Assembly: GCA_037783415.1 (NCBI GenBank)
Contig: JAZGTN010000002.1
Location: 744,001-808,000, forward strand
Source: Leptasterias polaris
Lineage: Eukaryota; Echinodermata; Asteroidea; Forcipulatida; Asteriidae
Length of the DNA stretch: 64,000 bases
Direction of reading: 5' to 3'
Below the pieces are notes generated by a model. That model was given only the letters and a program-made list of their open reading frames with translations. It searched no databases and was not told where the DNA came from. Positions 55,860 to 64,000 of this stretch are shown here, in pieces. Within the stretch, counting starts at the first letter, position 1. The number at the start of each line of letters is the position of its first letter. A program made the position numbers and the translations under genes.

Positions 55860-58300
55860 CAAAAGCGTGGGTTTGGCCTTAACATCAAAGCGTCGTAAAC
55901 TGTGGGAGAAAACTAATGATTTTTAATCACAACAAATAATGTTCATAAACTTGTTTGGTCTAAATTCTAGGATCAATTTCTGAAGGAGTAGTCATAAGCG
56001 AAAATGCCTTCACCAAGCCTTGATCATTTTGGTTCTTCAGTTGCACACTCCCACGACACTTCTGACATTTAAATATCAGTGATTTTTTTTGGGGTGGGTG
56101 GTTTTCTTGTCGACAAAGTGACCCCAATTGCAATGAACTTTACACACATCGGTAGATTGTATTTGTTTATTGAAACATGAACACTAGACATTCAGTAACG
56201 AAAATATATTCTTTCAAAATGTGACGGTTTCAAACCTTCAAAAGTGATTGATTTGTGAACTCCTTGATCTCTTTACCAAAACCTTTGGATGATCTCCCTA
56301 GAAAATGATACTTAACCCGTCTTATAAACCATGTACTTTTAACCTTTGCTGCAAACATCTGACCTCATTGTGCTCACTGACCTCGGGTCAGAGACATCAA
56401 AGAGCGAATCGGTCGTCCTCATGTTCCGCCTTCTGTGTCACGAGCCTGCTGGTAAAGAGTCAGTGCTTAGACTAGTTCATCAACTTCAGGGGAGAAACAT
56501 AATCTGCAATTAGAAGACAAAGTTTTCTAAGGAGGTTGATAGCATTTGCGGTCATCTCAAGCCAAATTGAGGTTTACCTTGAGTCGTAATACCTTACCAA
56601 ACTGTCGTCATCTACGATGTCCTAGAGTTGTCACCAAAGGAGAGGTTATTTTTTCCTTTAATCTTACCCAGATACTTTACCTATGATTAGCCTCTGCTGT
56701 AAACATCTGACCTCATTGACCCCAGGTTGTGCACCAGAGATGCAAAGGGACACTTGTCTTCTACTCAAGTTCTGCAATAAACATTGCGGTCGAACCTGCT
56801 CAAAGATCAGTCATGCTGATGTAGTGGAAGATATACCGCATCATCTCAAGATGTCAGACTGTGAAAAACAAAAACAGATTAAAGCCTGTGGAGGGAAATG
56901 TTAAAGGCTGTGGAAGGAACGTTAGCAGCTGTGGAGAAAAAGGGTTATTTTTCTTTCACACTTACCCGGATACTTTTACCTGATTGTGTACTACACCTCT
57001 GCTGACCACGGGTCATGCATCAAGGGCATCAAAAGAAGACTCCCCCATCGTCTGCTGAAGTTCAGAATTGAACCATTGCCTCTGAACCTGCTAGAAGGGT
57101 GGATAGTTAGTCTTATAATGTAGGCCAACACTAATACTATATCTAGGCCAACACTATCTTACCCATTCACACAAACCGAGGTATTACTGGTGTCATCTTC
57201 CCGTGGCTCACTCTGCTTCTTCAAAGAGAAGACAAATCCTTATTCTTTCTCCAGTTTCTGCCAGTCTTTCCTCTTTTCTCACCCTTTTTTTCCTACTCAC
57301 AATGTTCGCAGCGCTTACAAATTGATTATTTGTTTTGGGGAAATTAACTAAACCAGGGTTGCAGTTTGCAAAATATCAGCTCACTAACTACAGTTTTTAT
57401 TTATTTTTTGTAAATTTTACTTTGCTAAATGAGTGAGAGTTACAGCTATTTGAAAATTTGTTGTCTTCTACATGGGAAATTTAAGAGACTTTGCGTCATT
57501 TATGTTGAGATAAAGTTTAGCTACATTCAGAATTTGATGTAAAGCTGGTATCAGGAATATGAAAATACTAATTTAGCACGTCTAAATTATTTATTCAATA
57601 CTCCCGAATCAAACATTGATCATCAAATGAATGCCGGCTTGCTGAGGATTGGACAGGAATATTTTTAATGTGGGTTATGTAAGATTACTTTTTGAATGCA
57701 AGGGTGGTGGGTTTTTGTGCCCGAGTACAAAGCGCACTCAGCAAATACAATTGTGTTCTAAGGGAAAGTTAAGGAACCCAACCATATTTTACATTTGCTT
57801 ATTTACTCCAAAATTATAATCTCAGTCAGAGAGATTATACCTATTTGAAGTTGAAGTGGTAATTGGCACTTCTCCTTTATATAATGTTTACGCTATAAAT
57901 GTAAAATCATGACAACTGGTGACTTGAAGTTTCAACCCCGACGGAAATTTCCTGATGGACTAGACTTCTAATTAAAAAGCATCATTGGCTTCGACCAACA
58001 TGCAAACCAAGAAAAAGCCCGAGACATAGTGACGTCACCTTGACAGCTATACATAAGTGGGACAACATCAACAAGTTTGTAGAGCATCTTGCAGTGGGAG
58101 TGAGGTTTTACAAAAGGGAGGGACTCTGCAAGAGAACGGGTTAGATCTTCGTCTACCTTTCGCAGTCTTCTCACTTGTGTATCTTTGTCTTTTCTCCATT
58201 TAGACAAACTTGGGGTATCCGACCACCATTTTGGGGGTCCATATTTGCATCTTAATTGAATGCTAAAACGGTCAATAATCATTGTTTTTGCTACCAGTTG
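55860..58300. other. Tandem repeat of about 300 bp, no recognised gene
   Basis: Three diverged copies start near 56320, 56655 and 56960. They share 'cctctgctg' or 'cctttgctg' followed by 'aaacatctgacctcattg', a 'cgggtca' or 'caggttg' block, and 'gaacctgct'. The Cys-containing frame at 56683-56904 is not shared by the other copies. A minus-strand frame at 57968-58282 (RKDKDTQVRRLRK, then a donor-like GTAGAC) could hold an exon but is unassigned. Confidence 0.4.
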
Positions 58301-58662
58301 CTCAAGAATGTTTTTGTTTTTCCCTTTGTTTTTTTAACAAAGTCAAATTTAGATTTAAAAATGGAATCGCATGAGCGAGAAAGTGCTTATCACCAGGTCG
58401 GGTATTCCAATCTTTATCCATTTTAAATGAATTTGGTGTGGAGTGCAATGGTGTAACTACTTAAAGGGGGAAACGAAATATTTGTGCACTCCTTGCCCCC
58501 CCCCCCCCCCCCCCCTAAAATGTTACTCTATACTTTGGCACTGGTTGTGTGACATTGAATAAGAGGATATTGTAGGATTTAGACCACACCATAGCTAAAA
58601 TGCATGGTCTTTAAGGGTTTTGATTGAAAAGTGGCCGGTCGGATACAGCAATTTGTCCCTAC

Positions 58663-58775
58663 CTTGGTCCTTTGGTGACCTCTAATGTACATTAGATCCA
58701 GACGACCAACACACTGAAACCACACAATCCATTGATCTTCAACTGCATGCCTCCCTCTGGTCACAATCAGGTAGT
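58663..58775 (-). CDS. Candidate exon, unknown protein
   Basis: The minus strand has an acceptor 'ctgactgcag' and a donor AAG-GTAGGG. Between them an open frame reads YLIVTRGRHAVEDQWIVW and CVGRLDLMYIRGHQRTK. The balanced composition and the splice borders suggest a real exon, but I know no matching domain, and no confirmed neighbour exons were found. Confidence 0.25.
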
Positions 58776-60936
58776 CTGCAGTCAGTCACTCACTAAAAAC
58801 AAATATAATAGCAATAATATTGATAATATTAATAATAATATTAATGAACATTATTTTATTATGCATTACAATAAATAACAAAAGTATTCAAATTACACTT
58901 TTTTCGAAACGATAAATCGTAAACAAATTCCAAAACATGAAATGAAGATGATTGTCTGATACACATGAGGGAGATTATTCGGTCTATAATTTAGGAGCAC
59001 ATTAGTGTTACTGTATAACTTTAACGTTTGCTTTTGGAGAGTCACTTTATCCCAAATTCATTTTTCTTATCATTCATCAAGAGATTATTCTGTAATCAGC
59101 AAGTGTAGATGCATGATTGTTCCTCTTGATGTATTAGCTTGACTTGGTGATTAGTCGAGTGTCATTGGGACAGCAAAAGCATACAATTTCAGGGGAGATC
59201 TGTTGGATTTCTTGAAACATTTGGAAACATTTCATTCGTTATAGAAATAAAATAGTATCTAATTTACTCAAATGAGATATTCCTTTTGGTAATAAATAGT
59301 AAACAAGTGGTGGCAGGATATGTACATTTTCCAAACATTTACCTGGTATACTAGGTGAACTCTTACCATTGTCTCTTGACAATTGGCCGTATTAAGAAGG
59401 GAGCTGTTCACCAGCTGGTACCACCTACTTCTACACGCCTTGTAAGGTTGCCGGTTTCCCCGTCCAGGTCCCCACCATGTAGTCAGCAGAAGGATGTTGT
59501 CCATCACCGCTTCGCCGTTGAAAAAAATCTTTACTTGGAGAAAACAACCCTTATCATTAATGCTTCTGTTCGAGTTCAGAGGTGTAAATATTGCGGTGCC
59601 ATTTTAACTTTTCTCCAACATTTCCTCAGCAAGTATAACGAGTAGTCGCTGGGAAATAAGAGGTGTGTCCAACATCATGTTAGCCTGGGTTTTAGTCATG
59701 AAACTTTAACTGCAGTCTACGGTATTTCACCGGAGCTCTCCCCCCTAGCCATTCGCATGCTCAACACCGAAGTTGTCTCATAGATTTAAAGTCTGTAGTC
59801 TTGAAGTAGAGCGAAACTTCGTGGAGCTCGCGATATGTACTAAAGAAGGGCTCGAACAGTGAAATTTGTTTCGATTTTTCTGCAGTTTTAAGTAAAAGAA
59901 ACAGTCTTCTGACAATGACAGCTTGAATTGCAAAAGGTTATGACAAATTTTGCCAGTTAAGTTCATTAAAAAGAGACGTCCAAATCCTGTCCTAGAGTTG
60001 AGAAGTACTACGCTGCCTCCAGTCCGTGTTGGTCCAGTCGACTAGTACTAAAAAATTGCCATGTGGTGTTTTACTCATTGAGTGCTTTGAAGACGGTGCA
60101 CAAACTTGCATACAATGTAGAGACCCAAAGAGCAGTAGAACAGGTTGCCTTATGCAACTACAGGGACTTCAATGCTTCGCCACATTGTTCCCGTAATTTG
60201 CATGTGAATCATCACTTATGAATAAATACCGTTCGTTCCAGGCTCTTCTGCCTGTTGTCGCTAAGCCGAAATGTCGAAAACGAGCCATTCCAACAGCTTT
60301 TCCCACACAAAGCAACTCTTTGGAACTCCATCTGGACGTGGTGTTTTTTCTCTATCTGTTTTAAGATTCAGCTTTACTTTAGTTTCCGTATATTGTTTTT
60401 GTTTGTTACTTCTTTTTAGCCATTTACCAAGAATGGATTTGGGAGTGAACTTGCATTAAGATTGGTCTGAACAACTATAAATGAAGGGTAACTGCAAAGG
60501 AAGAACAAATAGCAAAAGCCGGGAGCTGTGCCCCTCCTCCATCCATCCACAGACACTAAACGCGTGAGTGTAAGACGAACAAAACAAAGGGTGACACGTG
60601 ACGCGTGTTGGAATTCCACCAATCAAATGACAAGAATCTATTGTTATGTGCGGTACATAATACACGAACGTTGTTGGCATTGAGTACAATATTATAAACA
60701 AATAGTTCATTTTGTTTTTGTTATAATGCCTTGAAGAATAATTGTGAAAGGGCTGTGTTCATGTCTCCGAAGAAAAACAAATATTTTCGTGTTTCATTGT
60801 TGCAATATTTAGCATGTGCATAGGCCTACCGTTTTTGTTTTACCCAAACACCGATGTGTATAATAATAATATTATGAGCATTGTGATAAAATTAACATCT
60901 ATTAAAATTGTTGCGGTACCTGCTAGTACGGATTCG
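58776..60936. other. Intergenic, no gene recognised
   Basis: AATATT-rich sequence at 58800-58860. A minus-strand frame near 59349-59500 (TTWWGPGRGNRQPYKACR) is followed by a donor-like GTAAATG but has no known domain. A frame at 59355-59645 (+) overlaps it antiparallel. Neither is supported further. Confidence 0.35.
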
Positions 60937-61010
60937 AACAAACTCGGTGGTCTAGAGGTAAGACATCTGTTCTAGCAATGCAAAGGTCGTGGTTCGAATC
61001 CCACGCAAGT
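60937..61010 (+). mobile_element. tRNA-derived SINE head
   Basis: A-box-like GGTGGTCTAGAGGTAAGA and a canonical B box GGTTCGAATCC. 'ttgcctgtgttttttcacag' and 'aaagtactgaggatacagtg' follow, a typical SINE body, before it merges with a TTAA-family MITE fragment at 61027. Confidence 0.65.
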
Positions 61011-61026
61011 AATTTGCCTGTGTTTT

Positions 61027-61250
61027 TTCACAGAACTCAGGAAAGTACTGAGGATACAGTGCTTCTCTGATTCAAATTATTTGAGATTGAGATAAAAAGT
61101 GATATATTTTTCCATAACCGCAGTACTTCGAGGTGAAACGTTTCTCTAAATGCATTACTCTCCAAAGCTGCTGTACTTCTTATCAAGTAAGTTTTGTTTA
61201 AATTAATTTTCAGAGTCATTACCAAACGTGTACAGACCCATTTTAAAACA
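61027..61250. mobile_element. Fragment of TTAA family 2 MITE
   Basis: 'gtgatatatttttccataac', 'cagtacttcgaggtgaaa' and 'cattaccaaacgtgtacaga' match 62569-62957. The left part is missing. Confidence 0.75.
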
Positions 61251-61611
61251 AAAAAGTATACATCTCATTTTTGCATCTCATACATCTCATAGTTGCGCGA
61301 GGGCGCTTTGAAGTGCTAACTTAATTCCTTGCATCACAATTTTGTTTTATCCTATTTTGACTGCCTGTATGTTGTTTTCCTTGTATAATGGCCAAATGAA
61401 TTATTATAATAATAACAACAAGGGAAAAATTAGTTTGCTTTTACTTGTTTTGCATCTCATCAATTTTGTAGTTCACACACGCCCTCATGTAATCAAAAAT
61501 ACAAACAAGCAACCCATTTTGACAATAAACCCCTAAATTTATGAGCCAATTATTTTTACACTTTTAATGTATAAGAATTTTACCAGTTGCATCTATGATT
61601 GACCTTTGCTT

Positions 61612-61812
61612 TAGATTTGGTTCCAAGTCTGTGGTCGTGGTTTTTAGTCTACCTGATACTGATAGCCGATACATCATTGCCTGAAATAGCGCCCTCTTGT
61701 GGATAAACCTCCGTCTTTAACGAGTTAGAGCGCGTGATATAGCCAATCTCCGAGGGAATTTTGCGTGCCTGATGCAGAGAAATAATCGCTATCTCGGACT
61801 TGAAATCAAGTC
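61612..61812. mobile_element. hAT-like short element, internally deleted
   Basis: The ends are TAGATTTGGTTCCAAGTCTG and GACTTGAAATCAAGTCA. It shares 'cgtggtttttagtctacctg' with the left part and 'gagttagagcgcgtgata' with the right part of 35906-36742 but lacks the 600 bp between. TGCTTT occurs on both flanks. Confidence 0.85.
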
Positions 61813-61984
61813 ATGCTTTGGCCCACGGGTTCCCTGGAGTTACAAAGTGGTTTTTAATTAGAGGACGGTAAAGAGCACCCCCATAGCAACCAATCATGTC
61901 CTGCATTAAATTTCCAGATTGCACCCGATTAATTTGAGTGGAAAATAAACATTTTCCGGGGCCCTTGGCCGTCAAAGTTTGCAC

Positions 61985-62568
61985 CCCCCCCCCCCCCCCA
62001 ATCAGAAAATCATAGATTTTCCCCTGATTGGTGATAAAAACTTCATTTTCACATGCCAAAGGTTGTGATATCATTGGAACATAAATAATTTATATTTATT
62101 TAAAAAAAATATATTCCAACCTCAGTTCAGATACACCATGAAGACCAAGGAACCTGCCCCAAACTGGCCCCGTCGTCCAAGGGGCCACCCGTATTTGCGA
62201 TAGAACGACAACCTAAAAGAAAATCTAAGGAGGCTGGGACTGAATCTGTCAGCTGGTTGGAGACTCGTCAAGAACTCACTGGACTGGAAACTACTTTGTT
62301 GAGGCGCTACGGCCTTCCTGATCATGGGGTTATTGTTGATGATGAATGATACAACAGGTCTTTCAAAATTCAAGCAACGTTCTTCTTTTCTTGGTTCTCA
62401 TTTTAGTTTTATTTCCATTTTCTTATGGAAAGACAATATTCAGTATAAACAACAAGATTTACTTAATCTATTAAGTTACAATAATTTTAAAAAAATGACA
62501 CAATCTTGCTGAATTCAGGTACTTTTACCATATCGTCATGAAAACATTGAAAGTTTTTTCTTCAATCA
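61985..62568. other. C17 tract and intergenic sequence
   Basis: A C tract of about 17 bases lies at 61984-62000. No gene is recognised. Confidence 0.4.
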
Positions 62569-62957
62569 TTAAAGGTCCTGTATACGTTTGGTAACTGGAG
62601 CCTACTGTTTGTTTCAAACCTATATAAAATTGTAGATATATACCGTAAAACTAACCTGTGAAAGTCTCATTTCAAAGGTGGTTGCGTTTTTGAGATGGCC
62701 GAAATTTAGCCGGAGCAAATATTTCCACGCAAGAAGAACATTCCCTATAGGAATAAACAATCTGAGAAGCGTTACGGCCGTAACGCTTGTCAGATTCAAA
62801 TTTTGGGGGATAAAAAAGTGATATATTTGTCCATAACCGTAGTACTTCGAAGTGAAAAGTTTCTCACAGTGCATTATACTACCCAAAGCTGCTGTACTTC
62901 TTACCAAGTAAGTTTTGTTTGCCATTAATTTTCAGAGTCATTACCAAACGTATGCAC
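62569..62957. mobile_element. MITE, TTAA-type family 2 (variant)
   Basis: It starts TTAAAGGTCCTGTATACGTT and ends near 'gtcattaccaaacgtatgca'. A central palindrome 'gcgttacggccgtaacgc' lies at 62769-62786. Confidence 0.8.
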
Positions 62958-63144
62958 TAATCTACAATCATCAAATTTTGGATAAAGCTAAATGCTATCT
63001 TTACACTACAGGCAACTTTGGTTTTTGCTTTGAGCTGCGTCAACCATTCAACATTTTCTACTCAGACAATTATTAGTGTAACATTTTACTTCACACTTTC
63101 ATTAAGAACAAGGCAATTTTGGAATCATGGAGCCAATGGTGTCT

Positions 63145-63530
63145 TGGCCAAGCAGATAAAAACATTCAAGCTCTGGTGTTTATGATCGGCACATTGTGGG
63201 TTCGAGTCCCGGTCGTGAAACTTGTGTCCTTTTAAAGCAAGGACCTACTGATGCATCCTTCGGATGGGACGTAAAGCCAAAGGTCATTTAAATATGTTCG
63301 GTTGAGCGACCATGGGCGAATCAGAGGGTTACTGGTTCTAGGCAGTCACAGTTGTGCCGAAATACACCAACAAAAACGCAAGGTTTGTGTATGTCTCTAT
63401 TCATTGCCTCATTGTGTGAAATTAGGGAAGAACAATGAGTTGTGTAATGTCCGTAAAAGAACCCAGTACACTTACAGTAAAGAGAAGGGGTCAACGAGAG
63501 CTGGGAAGTAACCTGCAATATTGACTGGCA
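63145..63530 (+). mobile_element. Degenerate tRNA-derived SINE
   Basis: B box GGTTCGAGTCCCGG at 63200, then 'cttgtgtcctt', 'ccttcggatgggacgtaaag', and later 'aaaagaacccagtacactta' and 'gagaaggggtcaac'. It is the family of 54683-55052 with about 110 bp of foreign sequence inserted in the middle and no 3' tail. Confidence 0.75.
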
Positions 63531-63727
63531 TCCTGTCCAGGGGGAATATAATATTCTCAGTGTTCAATGCCAATGCAACCGGATATAAACACCGTCCTAA
63601 TTAGCCATACTGGCTTGGGAGAGACTTTTACCAATTGCTATTATAAAAAGTAACATATGACATTTTTTAGGGTTGCTCTGAAGTAAGTTGCATACATGTA
63701 CATGTTTACAACGTATGTCTTAATTAT

Positions 63728-63834
63728 TAGGTGTTCGGGCACACAGCCCGTAACACCTCTTGTTTTTGTTCCGGTTTTTTTTCTTACTTTTTAGGTGTTC
63801 GGACAAAAGTCCGAATACCTCTTGTTTTTGTTCG
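63728..63834. repeat. Two hairpin units with 'aggtgttcgg' stems
   Basis: 'aggtgttcgggcacacagcc' plus 'cgtaacacct' and, 63 bp on, 'aggtgttcggacaaaagtcc' plus 'gaatacct' are near-perfect hairpins. Each is followed by 'cttgtttttgtt' and a T tract. It probably marks one end of a repeat element that continues past the window. Confidence 0.75.
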
Positions 63835-64000
63835 TTTTTTTTTTTTTACTTCTTCAGATTCTTCTTCTCTCCGCCGCTTGTCCGCTAACAAAAGCACACT
63901 TCCCAAGCTCATATAAATTTGAAATTTTTACCATAGTTAGATAACCATTAGGAGACGAAACCGTTTCATTTACGTCATGATGACGTCATCAGGTGTCAAG

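Noticed and set aside
59268..59645. Overlapping opposite-strand frames as exons
   Set aside because: Neither strand shows a known domain or a pair of convincing splice sites; left as unassigned.

Overview
This window is animal nuclear DNA: intron-rich, AT-rich and crowded with transposable-element remnants. A marine deuterostome, most likely an echinoderm of sea-star type, fits best. The evidence is a secreted EGF plus fibrinogen-domain gene, tRNA-derived SINEs with (ATT)n tails, L2/CR1-like LINE fragments, and many short TTAA-targeting terminal-inverted-repeat elements. A TTAGGG array agrees with an animal. The taxon is inferred from these families and was not established by a search. No bacterial operon, CRISPR array, rRNA or intact functional tRNA is visible.

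Layout. 0.3-2.1 kb: a frameshifted piggyBac transposase. 2.2-7.4 kb: a G-rich 44-bp minisatellite inside a larger repeat family, then a 1.4-kb tandem duplication. 8.5-18.8 kb (+): a multi-exon gene for a secreted protein with EGF-like repeats and a complete fibrinogen-related domain (FReD). Its first intron holds a 3.9-kb foldback-like element, and a third EGF exon has been destroyed by a small inverted-repeat insertion. 18.8-33 kb: repeats, including a 5.1-kb element with two 659-bp inverted arms, and an L2-like LINE carrying an inverted copy of upstream DNA. 33.3-39.2 kb (-): a complete six-exon gene for a short cysteine-rich single-pass receptor whose tail carries repeated Tyr motifs. I do not recognise its family. 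43.6-46.2 kb (-): a partial second copy of that receptor (membrane and tail exons only) that appears frame-disrupted. 48.3 kb: an orphan PAN/Apple domain with a frameshift. 50-64 kb: a 203-bp duplication, an interstitial telomere array abutting a LINE fragment, hAT-like elements with clear target duplications, a SINE nested in an older element, and hairpin repeats at the window edge.

The two intact genes look like cell-surface or secreted recognition molecules: a FReD lectin-like protein and an orphan receptor with possible signalling motifs. That they act together is only a guess from proximity. The receptor family and its duplicated copy are the best candidates for something undescribed.
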